DNA of 64,000 nucleotides. It comes from FEN-299 sp963727765 (GTDB lineage Bacteria; Acidobacteriota; Vicinamibacteria; Vicinamibacterales; Fen-181). The DNA is taken from contig CAVSGZ010000008.1 of the NCBI GenBank assembly GCA_963727765.1, positions 620,001 to 684,000 of the forward strand. The letters run 5' to 3'. Both the position numbers and the translations under genes were made by a program. The notes below the pieces were generated by a model. It worked only from the letters and a program-made list of their open reading frames with translations. It ran no database searches and was not told the origin of the DNA. Of this stretch, positions 56,788-64,000 are shown one piece after another. How positions within the stretch are numbered: position 1 is the first letter of the stretch; every line of letters begins with the position of its first letter.

Positions 56788-57308
56788 ACTGATGGCGGGA
56801 ATCCCATCGCGACGCTCCCCATCATACCCGACTGGCGCGGGAAATCCCGAGCGGTAAACGACGGGTCGAAGCTCTCGTTCACCCATCGGCGCACGATGTC
56901 CGCCACGAGGGCGGTCGCCTCCTTCCAGGTTGGCCCCTCACCCTGGAACTCCCTTCCGACGCTCTGTCCCGCGGCCCGCAGCCGTACCGTGAGCAGACAC
57001 CGCGAACCAGGCAGGGTCTCGCGCCCGAGGACCTCGACGCTGACGTCAGCATCGAGCGGGATGTCCACGACCTGGAGGAGGCCCGGCTTCGTGCGGAGTT
57101 CATCTCGCAGTTCGTCGACCGAGGCCCGGCGCCCCGCCTGTCCCGGAGGGGTGGGCTCAGCCGGTTTCGCGACCTGCGTGAAGACGTAGACGCGCGGCAG
57201 CGGTCTGCTCTTGGTCCCCTGCGCGAAGGCCGTCGCCCCCCACAAACCCGCGAGGACGATGGCGGCGGCCGTGCAGACGGCCCGGACGGCGACAGCGCGA
57301 ATACTCAT
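56778..57308 (-). CDS. Secreted protein of unknown function; stop codon inside tRNA-Pro
   Basis: 176 residues from ATG 57308 with GGAGG five bases upstream. A signal peptide (VCTAAAIVLAGLWGATAFA) is followed by a domain with RVYVFTQVAKPAEP, DELRDELRTKPGLLQVVD, SRCLLTVRLRAAG and ATALVADIVRRWVNESFDP. The pattern suggests a small periplasmic protein of the type that follows a quantity through alternate strands; I do not recognise the family. Its TAG (56778-56780) lies inside the 5' part of the tRNA on the same strand, overlapping by 10 bases. Confidence 0.65.
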   Translation of the reverse strand: MSIRAVAVRAVCTAAAIVLAGLWGATAFAQGTKSRPLPRVYVFTQVAKPAEPTPPGQAGRRASVDELRDELRTKPGLLQVVDIPLDADVSVEVLGRETLPGSRCLLTVRLRAAGQSVGREFQGEGPTWKEATALVADIVRRWVNESFDPSFTARDFPRQSGMMGSVAMGFPPSVGA

Positions 57309-57309
57309 C

Positions 57310-57705
57310 TCAGCCTCCATGTTCCTTCATCTTCCTGAGCGCCCGGCGTTCGCGCTTGTCTGGCGCGCGCACCGGGCGCGAGCCGAACGCACGGCGGAAG
57401 GCCCGCTCGATCGCGCGCTGCTCGACCTCTTCGGGCGTGGGCGGCGGTGTCCGGTCCTCATACAGCTTGTGCGCCTCGGCCTTCGGGAGGTGCCGGTCGG
57501 CCAGAGCGGTCACCACGACCACCTGGCGGCGGCCCAGCGGGCGCGTGATGCGCAGTTGGTCGCCGACGCGCAACAGGCGATGTGGTTTGCCCGGCTGGGC
57601 GTCGACCTCCACCTTGCCGCCGTGGCAGGCCTTCTGCGCTTCCGAACGCGTCTTGAACAGGCACGCCACGTCGAGCCAGACGTCGAGACGAACGGTGTCG
57701 AGCAT
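57310..57705 (-). CDS. S4-domain RNA-binding protein (HslR/Hsp15-like)
   Basis: 131 residues. An S4 alpha-L motif spans residues 4-70 (VRLDVWLDVACLFKTRSEAQ, VEVDAQPGKPHRLLRVGDQL, RITRPLGRRQVVVV). A basic C-terminal helix follows (AFRRAFGSRPVRAPDKRERR). Hsp15 binds stalled 50S subunits with attached nascent chains after heat shock. The gene ends one base before the start of the secreted protein gene, so the two share a transcript. Confidence 0.85.
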   Translation of the reverse strand: MLDTVRLDVWLDVACLFKTRSEAQKACHGGKVEVDAQPGKPHRLLRVGDQLRITRPLGRRQVVVVTALADRHLPKAEAHKLYEDRTPPPTPEEVEQRAIERAFRRAFGSRPVRAPDKRERRALRKMKEHGG

Positions 57706-57724
57706 ATCGATGTAGGCCGGCCCT

Positions 57725-57771
57725 TCACCCCTCGACCTCGCTCGGGGTGCCCTGAGCTTGTCGAAGGGCAG
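57725..57771. repeat. Dispersed repeat, copy 2
   Basis: CACCCCTCGACCTCGCTCGG, then GGTGCCCTGAGCTTGTCGAAGGGCAG, differs by one base from 45175-45220. It lies in the 96-base gap between rdgB and the S4 gene, next to a separate hairpin at 57782-57801. Confidence 0.75.
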
Positions 57772-57781
57772 GGCCGGCGTC

Positions 57782-57801
57782 GGCGGGGCTGAAGCCCCGC
57801 C
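57782..57801 (-). terminator. Hairpin directly after the rdgB stop
   Basis: GGCGGGGC-TTCA-GCCCCGCC on the minus strand is a perfect 8-bp stem starting at the base after TAG (57802-57804). Elements of the form TAG-GGCGGGGC-loop-GCCCCGCC are common 3' structures in GC-rich genomes. No T-run is present. Confidence 0.6.
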
Positions 57802-58404
57802 CTACAACAGGATCTGACGCTCCAGGAACGCCCGCAGCTTGCGAAACGCCTGCCCTCGGTGGCTGACCGCCGACTTCCGCTCGGTCGGCACCTCGGCCAG
57901 CGTGCAGCCGAACGGAGGATAGAAGAAGATCGGGTCGTAGCCGAAGCCGCCGCTCCCGCGGGGCGGGGAGGTGATGCGTCCCTCGATCGTGCCGCGGGCC
58001 TCGAACAGGACTTCGCCCGGCCGGGCCAGCGCCAGCACGCACGCAAACCGCGCCGTGCTCTCGGGCGCGCCGCGTTCGTCGAGCATCCGGTAGATCAGCG
58101 CGAACTTCTCGGGATAAGTGGGCGCCCGCTCGCCGCCGAACCGGGCGGAGTACACGCCCGGCGCCCGGTCGAGCGCATCGATCTCGAGGCCGGAATCCTC
58201 GGCAACCGCCAGGGCGCCGATCGTCGCCGCGTAGTAGAGCGCCTTGGCGCGCGCATTCTCCTCGAACGTGCGCCCGGTTTCCTCCGGCTCGACGATGAGG
58301 GGGAAGTCGGTGAGCGCGCGGATCTCGATGTCGAGGCCGTCGAGCACCTCGCGGATCTCGCGCATCTTGCCGGCGTTGGTGGTCGCCAGCACGAGGGTGG
58401 TCAC
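57802..58404 (-). CDS. rdgB: XTP/dITP diphosphatase (RdgB/HAM1)
   Basis: 200 residues from GTG 58404. Signatures are TTNAGKMREIREVL (N-terminal substrate motif), AVAEDSGLEIDALDRAPGVYSARFGGE and SGGFGYDPIFFYPPFG, ending LRAFLERQIL. It hydrolyses XTP, ITP and dITP to prevent misincorporation. The start overlaps the stop of rph by GTGA, as in the common rph-rdgB pair. Confidence 0.94.
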   Translation of the reverse strand: MTTLVLATTNAGKMREIREVLDGLDIEIRALTDFPLIVEPEETGRTFEENARAKALYYAATIGALAVAEDSGLEIDALDRAPGVYSARFGGERAPTYPEKFALIYRMLDERGAPESTARFACVLALARPGEVLFEARGTIEGRITSPPRGSGGFGYDPIFFYPPFGCTLAEVPTERKSAVSHRGQAFRKLRAFLERQILL

Positions 58405-59126
58405 GCGAGCGGCCCGACGATCTCGCGCTGGAGGGCGTTGAGCTGGCGGATGCCGTCCTGCGCGAGATCGAGCAGCGAGAGCAGGGCGTCGCGGCCGAAC
58501 GGCGCCGCCTCGGCCGTGCCCTGCACCTCGATGAACCGGCCGTCGCCGGTCTGCACGATGTTCATGTCGACGTCGGCGCGGGAGTCTTCCTCGTACGCCA
58601 GGTCGAGCCGCGCCTCACCCTCGACGATGCCGACGCTGGCCGCCGCCACGAAGTCGCGCACGGGGAGCGTCGACGCCTGGCCGGCGTCCCGCATCTTCTG
58701 CAGCGCGAGCACCAGCGCGACGAAGCCGCCGGTGATCGAGGCGGTGCGCGTGCCGCCGTCAGCCTGGATGACGTCGCAATCGACCCAGATCGTGCGCTCG
58801 CCCATCTCCTCGAGGCGCGTCACCGCACGCAGCGACCGGCCGATCAGCCGCTGGATCTCCTGCGTCCGGCCGCCCACCTTTCCCGCCGTCGCCTCGCGCT
58901 GGTTGCGCGTCGTCGTGGCGCGCGGCAGCATGCCGTACTCCGCGGTCACCCAACCCTTGCCCGAGTTGCGGCGGAAGAGCGGCACCCGGTCCTCGACGCT
59001 CGCCGTGCAGATCACCCGCGTGTCGCCGACCTCGATGAGGACGGATCCTTCCGCGTGCTTCACGTAGTGCGGCGTGAGGCGAACCGGACGGAGGGCGTTG
59101 AAGGGACGGCTGTCGAGGCGGGGCAT
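58401..59126 (-). CDS. rph: Ribonuclease PH
   Basis: 241 residues from ATG 59126. The RNase PH core includes GSVLIEVGDTRVICTASVED, KGWVTAEYGMLPRATTTRN, GRTQEIQRLIGRSLRAVT, the phosphate-site CDVIQADGGTRTASITGGFV and ADVDMNIVQTGDGRFIEVQG. It trims the 3' ends of tRNA precursors. It overlaps rdgB (4 bases) and, at its 5' end, the GerMN gene (67 bases, different frame). Confidence 0.94.
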   Translation of the reverse strand: MPRLDSRPFNALRPVRLTPHYVKHAEGSVLIEVGDTRVICTASVEDRVPLFRRNSGKGWVTAEYGMLPRATTTRNQREATAGKVGGRTQEIQRLIGRSLRAVTRLEEMGERTIWVDCDVIQADGGTRTASITGGFVALVLALQKMRDAGQASTLPVRDFVAAASVGIVEGEARLDLAYEEDSRADVDMNIVQTGDGRFIEVQGTAEAAPFGRDALLSLLDLAQDGIRQLNALQREIVGPLA

Positions 59127-59800
59127 GTCGGGATCCTCGACTTGATCGGCGGCGTTTCTCGCGGCACCGCCGGTGGGTTCTCGCCGGGCGCGCCCGGCGC
59201 GGCCCCCGCCGACGGCTCGGCCGCGAGCGGCTCCTGGACCCACGACGGGCCGGCCGGCAGCGGCCGGCGCAGGTCGACGTGACCGGCGAGCGTGTCTACC
59301 TCGCGGCCGTCCACGAGGATCTGCACCGCCTTCACGGCAGGCAGGTTGGTCGTGACGGCGTTGATGATGGAGTATACCGTGAGACTCTCCTCGAGCGTGC
59401 CGCCGGGATGCGCGGAGGAGACCTCGGCGCTCAGGTCGACAAACGCCTGGCCCCGCGCATCGACGAAGATCGCGCGCAGCCGCGTGCCGGCGGGAATGGC
59501 GCTGACGAGCGGGGCGTCCGCGGGCTCCAGTTGGGCTTCCACGATGTGCCGGGCCTGCATCACCGTGCCCTGGCCGAAGGGCACCTCGCGCTCGACCGCG
59601 ACCAGCTGCAGCCCGTCGCCGGACACGTAGAACAGCCGTGCCTTGATCTTCGGCGTCGACGGAAGCGCCGGCGTTTCGGCCGTCGCCGCGGGATGACCCG
59701 CGCCCGCCAGGAATTGCGGCACGAGCAGGTACGCCGTCCCGGCCAGCACCACCAGCAGGGCCAGAGCAAACGTCCAGGCCAGCGCGCGGCCCAGCGTCAT
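59060..59800 (-). CDS. GerMN-domain membrane protein
   Basis: 246 residues. One N-terminal membrane helix (AWTFALALLVVLAGTAYLLV) is followed by a GerMN domain: KIKARLFYVSGDGLQLVAVE, VSAIPAGTRLRAIFVDARGQ, AFVDLSAEVSSAHPGGTLEE and VKAVQILVDGREVDTLAGHV. GerMN domains are peptidoglycan- or spore-cortex-associated and appear beside amidases in many phyla. The Pro-rich C-terminus runs 67 bases into rph in another frame, so the true end may be misplaced by an indel. It overlaps the amidase stop by ATGA. Confidence 0.82.
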   Translation of the reverse strand: MTLGRALAWTFALALLVVLAGTAYLLVPQFLAGAGHPAATAETPALPSTPKIKARLFYVSGDGLQLVAVEREVPFGQGTVMQARHIVEAQLEPADAPLVSAIPAGTRLRAIFVDARGQAFVDLSAEVSSAHPGGTLEESLTVYSIINAVTTNLPAVKAVQILVDGREVDTLAGHVDLRRPLPAGPSWVQEPLAAEPSAGAAPGAPGENPPAVPRETPPIKSRIPTCPASTAVPSTPSVRFASRRTT

Positions 59801-61116
59801 GGGCGCCTCCGGGCCGGTTCAGGCAACGCAGTGGGGTTGTCCTGGCGCTTCGCCTCGCCGGCACGCTCGCTGAAGCGGATGATTCCGTCGAGCAGGGCCT
59901 GCGCCACGGTGCCTTGGTAGATCTCCGAGACGAGCTGCTGCTCCTCGTCCCTGTTGGTCAGGAAGCCGACCTCGATCAGGACCGCCGGCGTGTTGACGCC
60001 CGCGAGGACGCGGAGCGGAGCCTGTTGAATCGCGCGTGCGTTCGCCCGAACGCGGTCCCGAACACGCTCCTCGAGCGACTCGGCCAGCACCGCCGACTCG
60101 CTGACGTGACGAAGCTGCGCCAGCTCCCACGGGATCATCTCGATCGTCCGGGACCCGCCCCCGAGCGTGGGCAGCACCTGGCGGCCAGCCTCCGCCCGGT
60201 GGAGCTCGTCGCCGGCCAGGTCCCCCGAGAGATAGTAGAACTGGATGCCGCTGGCCTCGGTGCGTACCGACGCGTTGGCATGGAGGCTGAGGAACAGGTC
60301 GGCCATGTTGTTGTTGGCCAGCGCCGCCCGCTCGTCAGCCGTGACGGCCTGGTCCGCGTCCCGCGTCAGCAGCACGCGGACGCCGAGCCGGCTCTCGAGC
60401 AGCGCCCGCAGCCGGCGCGCGACGGCCAGCGTCACGTCCTTCTCGAGAGCGCCGGCGGCCCCCCGCACCCCGGCATCGGCCCCGCCATGGCCGGGATCGA
60501 TGACGACCATCCTGAGGCCGCCCGCGGCCGGCACGGACGCCGACCGGGCTTCCGGCAGCGGAAGCACCGGCAGCGGGGCGCCGCCGCGCGGTAAAGGCGG
60601 CGGTTCGGGCGCGGCCGGCTGCCGGTCGATGGTCGGCTGCGCGCCCTCCTCCTGCGGCGCCCGCACCGATCCGACCAGGACCAGCCGGGAGCTCTTGCGG
60701 ACGTCGAGACGCGCGTCGTACACCACGGCGAGCGCACGGCTGATGAACTCCACCGGCACCAGCCACCGCCGGCCGTCGCGCGAGGGCGGGCACGGCAGCG
60801 AGACGATGCGCCCGGCCGCCGACGCAAGCGGCTGGCCCGGCGTGAGGATGACGCTCTTCCCCTTGTAGGTCACCGTCACGCCGCCGGCCAGCGTGTCTTC
60901 CCGCACCGACAGATGGAACATCGCCGCCAGGTCGTCGAGCGCGACCATCGTATCGTCGCCCGCCATCACCACCGGCAGGGGCCGTCGGCCGTCGGAGAAG
61001 ATCACCGTGAACGACTGGGCCAGGCGGGCTGGGGGCGCCTGTCGCGCGAGGGCCACCGCCCCGGCCACGACGAGCAGGACCCCCGAGACGATGAGCCGCG
61101 ATCGTGAAGAGAACAA
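59797..61116 (-). CDS. N-acetylmuramoyl-L-alanine amidase (Amidase_3)
   Basis: 439 residues. A signal/anchor (VSGVLLVVAGAVALA) is followed by a copper-amine-oxidase-N-like strand-rich domain (PLPVVMAGDDTMVALDDLAA, RDGRRWLVPVEFISRALAVV), a Pro-rich linker and the zinc amidase domain from residue about 200. The amidase has MVVIDPGHGGADAG with the first His, the catalytic-Glu region EKDVTLAVARRL, LFLSLHANAS with the second His, and VLIEVGFLTNRDEE. It cleaves the amide bond between MurNAc and L-Ala in peptidoglycan and heads an operon with gerMN, rph and rdgB. Confidence 0.92.
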   Translation of the reverse strand: MFSSRSRLIVSGVLLVVAGAVALARQAPPARLAQSFTVIFSDGRRPLPVVMAGDDTMVALDDLAAMFHLSVREDTLAGGVTVTYKGKSVILTPGQPLASAAGRIVSLPCPPSRDGRRWLVPVEFISRALAVVYDARLDVRKSSRLVLVGSVRAPQEEGAQPTIDRQPAAPEPPPLPRGGAPLPVLPLPEARSASVPAAGGLRMVVIDPGHGGADAGVRGAAGALEKDVTLAVARRLRALLESRLGVRVLLTRDADQAVTADERAALANNNMADLFLSLHANASVRTEASGIQFYYLSGDLAGDELHRAEAGRQVLPTLGGGSRTIEMIPWELAQLRHVSESAVLAESLEERVRDRVRANARAIQQAPLRVLAGVNTPAVLIEVGFLTNRDEEQQLVSEIYQGTVAQALLDGIIRFSERAGEAKRQDNPTALPEPARRRP

Positions 61117-61158
61117 GGCACGACCATCATAGATCAGTGCCCGGGCGGAACGTCGCGC

Positions 61159-62463
61159 TTACCGCTCGAGCCAGTCGTGCAGCCCGAAGCACAACGCCAT
61201 GCAATCCGCCACCCCGCCCATCGTCAGGCCGAGGCGCCGGTAGTCGTCGTTGAGCGCCGCGAGCCAGGGAAGGTAGTCGCCGTCATCGTCGACCAGGCGC
61301 TGAAGGGCGGCGCCATCGGTCCGAAGGCGGGCGAGCCCGGCGAGGCCGCATCGGTGCAGCGCCGTCGTGTCCTCGACCGCTTGCATCAGCACGGCCATCA
61401 GCCGGTGCTGGGTGCGCCTCGAAGGCACGGCCGCGGCGAGCACCGGCAGGCCGGCGTCGAAAACCGACGGCAGCCCCAGCCGCGCCTCGCGGAAGATGCC
61501 GCCCACGGAGTGGGCGGCCCTGGCGCGCGCGCCGTGCGACGGGGTGGGAGACGGATCCCGACCGTCCTGCCGGAGGCGGGCGACGAGGACCCGCTCGGCC
61601 ATGTCCACAATACGCCGGCGCAGCTCCTCCGGTCCGGCGCCAGAGCCCGCCGCGAGCAGGACGAGTCCGGCCAGGAAAATGTAGCCTTTGTGCGTATTCG
61701 CACCGACCGTCTCGACCATGCGCCGCTCGGCCCGCACTCCCGCGTCGACCGCCGCCGCGAGGTCGAGAGGGCGGGCGTGGTCGAGCAACTCCTCGAAGTA
61801 CGCCGGCAACAGGTCGATCGACCGGGACATCGCGTCGAACGACAGGTCCGGATGCGACCCGCAATCGAGCCGGTCGACCAGGCCGGGTTTGGGTGTCAGC
61901 TCGAGTTCGACCCGCGCGCCGGCAACCAGGGATGAGGCGAGCACGTGGACGAGGAGCCTGTCCGCGGCCGCCGCCACGTCAGCCGCCTGGTGCCGCGAGT
62001 GGCGGATGCACTCCACGGCCGGGCCGTCGCACAGCAGGCACGGGCGCGCGGGCAGGTGAAGCGACGCCCGCCCGATCTGCGCGCCGGCCGGGTCGTACAC
62101 GTCGAGATCGACGAGTCGGCCAGCCGGAAGGGAGGCCTCGAGATCGACAGCGGTACGCTTGACGGGATCGGGTGGAAGCGGGACACGGAACGCCGCCCAC
62201 GGTCCGACCGCGTCGCGGCCTGACTCGAGCGGCGTCGTCGGCAGGGCCCGTTCGAGGGCCTCCACGGCCAGGCGCTGCAGGGCGAAGACACCGGGCCTTC
62301 GCTTGTCGGGACCCGGGGCGCCTACCGACAGGAAGATGACCGAGCCGTCAGCGCCGCGCAGGCGGTCGAGCAAAGCCTGCCGGGCGTCCCGTGCCTCGAG
62401 CAGATTTCGGCGGATCGCCTCCAGTCCCTCGTCCCCCGTCCCTCGTCCCTCGTCCCTCGTCAC
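61159..62463 (-). CDS. citXG: CitX-CitG fusion (citrate lyase prosthetic-group synthesis)
   Basis: 434 residues from GTG 62463, overlapping the citF stop by GTGA. Residues about 30-165 are CitX (holo-ACP synthase: DLDVYDPAGAQIGRASLHLP, ARPCLLCDGPAVECIRHSRH). Residues 170-434 are CitG (triphosphoribosyl-dephospho-CoA synthase: ELELTPKPGLVDRLDCGSHP, TVGANTHKGYIFLAGLVLLA, TMGGVADCMAL). Together they make and attach the CoA-like cofactor of citrate lyase ACP. The first 11 codons (TRDEGRGTGDEG) are a 7-bp repeat; no better in-frame start lies downstream before the CitX core. Confidence 0.85.
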   Translation of the reverse strand: MTRDEGRGTGDEGLEAIRRNLLEARDARQALLDRLRGADGSVIFLSVGAPGPDKRRPGVFALQRLAVEALERALPTTPLESGRDAVGPWAAFRVPLPPDPVKRTAVDLEASLPAGRLVDLDVYDPAGAQIGRASLHLPARPCLLCDGPAVECIRHSRHQAADVAAAADRLLVHVLASSLVAGARVELELTPKPGLVDRLDCGSHPDLSFDAMSRSIDLLPAYFEELLDHARPLDLAAAVDAGVRAERRMVETVGANTHKGYIFLAGLVLLAAGSGAGPEELRRRIVDMAERVLVARLRQDGRDPSPTPSHGARARAAHSVGGIFREARLGLPSVFDAGLPVLAAAVPSRRTQHRLMAVLMQAVEDTTALHRCGLAGLARLRTDGAALQRLVDDDGDYLPWLAALNDDYRRLGLTMGGVADCMALCFGLHDWLER

Positions 62464-62465
62464 TC
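62424..62465. repeat. Six-copy 7-bp tandem repeat at the citF/citXG junction
   Basis: GTCCCTC, GTCCCCC, GTCCCTC, GTCCCTC, GTCCCTC, GTCACTC (62424-62465). On the minus strand these follow directly after the TGA of citF and form the first codons of citXG if GTG 62463 is the start. Gain or loss of one unit would shift the citXG frame. Confidence 0.85.
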
Positions 62466-63998
62466 CTTCACCTGTCGTACCACGTCGATGATCGACCCGT
62501 CGCGGTACTCGACGAGCGCGACGACTCGGTCCTCGAACTCGAGCGGCCGGGGCTTGCCGGTGAGGGCGTTGATCTCGGACTGGAGCTGGCGGATGTCCTT
62601 GAGCGGCAGCCTCCGCCGGAGGAGTTCCTGCCGGAGGTCGGGATGGCGATCCGCGACCGCGATGCCGCGTTCGGTCACCACCACGTCGATGGTCTCGCCG
62701 GGCGTTGTGATGGTTGTCACCTCGTCGCGGACGATCGGCAGCCGGCCGCGGATCGACGGCGCGACAACGACGGCCAGCTTGGCGCCGGCGGCCGTGTCGC
62801 TGTGGCCGCCGGTATTGTGCAACAGGTAGCCGTTCGACTCGGTGTTCACGTTGACGTTGAAGTGGACGTCCACCTCGGTCGCGCCGAGGATCACCGTGTC
62901 GAGCATGTTGACGACCGATCCGCGGTTGAACGGATTGGCGTAGAGATCGGCCGAGATCTCGCGGTGCATCAGGTTCTTGCCGATCGACTCCACCGCGCGC
63001 AGGTCGAAGCACTGCACGTCGAACAGCGTGCGGAAGTACCCCTCTTCGAGCATGTCCACGAAGTAGCCGGTGATCCCACCGCAACCGAAGCTGCCGTGGA
63101 TCTTCTGGGTCAGCATCTTCTTCTTGATCGCGTCCGCCACGGCGAGCGAGGTGCCGCCCGCGCCCGTCTGGAAGGAAAACCCGTCGCGAAGCAGGCCGGA
63201 CGCCTCGATGACTTCGGCGGCGTAGTGGGCGATCAGCAAGCCCGCCGGGTCTCGCGTCACGCGCGTCGTCGTCGACACGATCTTCTTCGGGTCGCCGAGC
63301 GAGTCGACGACCACGACGTAATCGACGTCGCTCTGCGAGATGCTGACCGGCGACGCGGGATACGGCACCAGGTGGTCGGTGACGGCCACGACCTTGCGGG
63401 CGTATCGCGCGTCGGTGAACGCGTAGCCCAGGCTGCCACAGGCCGACGGACCGCTCACGCCGTTCAGGTTTCCCGTCTCGTCGCAGCACGGCGCCGCGAT
63501 GAACGCCACGTCCACCGGCACCTCGTCGGTGACGAGCATGCGCGCGCGTCCGCCGTGCGAGCGGACGACGATGGGGAAGTCGAGCTCGCCCTTGGTGACC
63601 AGCTCGCCGATGAGGCCGTTGACCCCGGTTTCGCAGCGCGTCACGACGCCCTTTCGAATCGCCGGGATGATCTCGGCGTGCACGGGGTGCACCGAGCTGG
63701 AGGCGATACAAATGTCCCGGAGCCCCATCGCGTCCAGCTCCCGGACGATCAGGTTCAGCAGCAGGTCGCCGTTGCGGAGATGGTGGTGCGTGGCAATCGT
63801 CATCCCGTCGCGGAGGCCGGCCCGCTCGATCGCCGCCCTGAGCGACGGCAGGATCTTGCTCTCGCCCGGGTTGCGCCTGACGAGCGGCCGCGTCGCGCGG
63901 TCCATCGTCGGCATGCGGGAGAACGGGTCCTGGTAGGGGTCGTAGCGCTTGCCGTGCCAGGTGTCAGGGATATCGCGCCCCAGGCTATTCCTGGCCAT
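62460..63998 (-). CDS. citF: Citrate lyase alpha subunit (citrate:acetyl-ACP transferase)
   Basis: 512 residues from ATG 63998, just inside the right edge; the N-terminus (MARNSLGRDIPDTWHG) aligns with CitF, so the start is probably complete. Family segments are ATHHHLRNGDLLLNLIVREL, HPVHAEIIPAIRKGVVTR, GPSACGSLGYAFTDARYA, FQTGAGGTSLAVADAI, KIHGSFGCGGITGYFVDM and TPGETIDVVVTERGIAVADR. The alpha subunit exchanges acetate for citrate on the ACP before the beta subunit cleaves it to oxaloacetate and acetyl-ACP. citE and citD would be expected beyond the right edge. Confidence 0.93.
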   Translation of the reverse strand: MARNSLGRDIPDTWHGKRYDPYQDPFSRMPTMDRATRPLVRRNPGESKILPSLRAAIERAGLRDGMTIATHHHLRNGDLLLNLIVRELDAMGLRDICIASSSVHPVHAEIIPAIRKGVVTRCETGVNGLIGELVTKGELDFPIVVRSHGGRARMLVTDEVPVDVAFIAAPCCDETGNLNGVSGPSACGSLGYAFTDARYARKVVAVTDHLVPYPASPVSISQSDVDYVVVVDSLGDPKKIVSTTTRVTRDPAGLLIAHYAAEVIEASGLLRDGFSFQTGAGGTSLAVADAIKKKMLTQKIHGSFGCGGITGYFVDMLEEGYFRTLFDVQCFDLRAVESIGKNLMHREISADLYANPFNRGSVVNMLDTVILGATEVDVHFNVNVNTESNGYLLHNTGGHSDTAAGAKLAVVVAPSIRGRLPIVRDEVTTITTPGETIDVVVTERGIAVADRHPDLRQELLRRRLPLKDIRQLQSEINALTGKPRPLEFEDRVVALVEYRDGSIIDVVRQVKE

Positions 63999-64000
63999 GG

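Overview
The window is a GC-rich bacterial chromosome segment. Several gene families suggest an Acidobacteriota relative, perhaps class Vicinamibacteria: a TonB-dependent receptor with an N-terminal carboxypeptidase-like domain, secreted amidohydrolases, the amidase-GerMN-rph-rdgB operon, and ABC-F EttA beside an acyl-CoA dehydratase activase. This assignment is inference from gene content; no rRNA gene is present to anchor it.

Layout. 1-7.1 kb: end of an unidentified gene, an AEC transporter, a secreted glutamate-racemase-like protein (minus strand), MntP, a TrhA/hemolysin-III protein, an IscR-like Rrf2 regulator butted against DsbD, and a hemerythrin-PAS protein (minus). 7.4-10.3 kb: a secreted repeat protein (seven RCC1 repeats then eleven VCBS-like repeats) split by a frameshift and followed by a perfect hairpin. 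10.4-15.4 kb: amidohydrolase, GNAT acetyltransferase, MscS channel, five-domain S1 protein. 15.4-19.7 kb (minus): PEGA protein, GMP synthase, secreted amidohydrolase. 19.7-24.6 kb: REP-like palindrome, polyprenyl diphosphate synthase, IS remnant, membrane phosphodiesterase-like protein, TolA-like outer-membrane protein. 24.8-30.1 kb (minus): a double-ASKHA CoA-dehydratase activase and an HgdB-like partner. 30.3-34.9 kb: EttA and a PilB/GspE-type ATPase with a C-terminal GAF domain. 34.9-35.8 kb (minus): MsrB-like protein and a CBS-pair protein.

35.9-45.1 kb is the metabolic centrepiece: a minus-strand operon in the order 5S pyruvate carboxyltransferase, 12S-type carboxyltransferase, small subunit, biotin carrier, methylmalonyl-CoA epimerase, mutase small and large subunits, MeaB GTPase. 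No biotin carboxylase is present. The set matches a methylmalonyl-CoA:pyruvate transcarboxylase plus the mutase branch (Wood-Werkman cycle) interconverting succinyl-CoA/oxaloacetate and propionyl-CoA/pyruvate. 45.5-56.7 kb: OB-fold-like lipoprotein, WYL regulator, pirin, ICMT-like methyltransferase, HlyD adaptor, DUF2946-like protein with a TonB receptor, deoxynucleoside kinase, outer-membrane protein, VOC protein. 56.7-64 kb: tRNA-Pro, an S4-domain protein, the amidase-GerMN-rph-rdgB operon and the start of a citrate lyase locus (citF, citXG) that runs off the right edge.

Two properties cut across the window. First, many gaps carry degenerate tandem 7-bp or 8-bp units, often answered by inverted copies, and most of these begin at a stop codon. 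They occupy four consecutive gaps of the transcarboxylase-mutase operon, and one lies in the apparent 5' coding end of citXG, where a change of one 7-bp unit would shift the frame. Second, at least ten single-base indels break conserved genes (guaA, msrB, 12S, 5S, activase and others). Their number and the involvement of guaA point to draft-assembly errors rather than decay, so the affected genes are annotated at their reconstructed full length.
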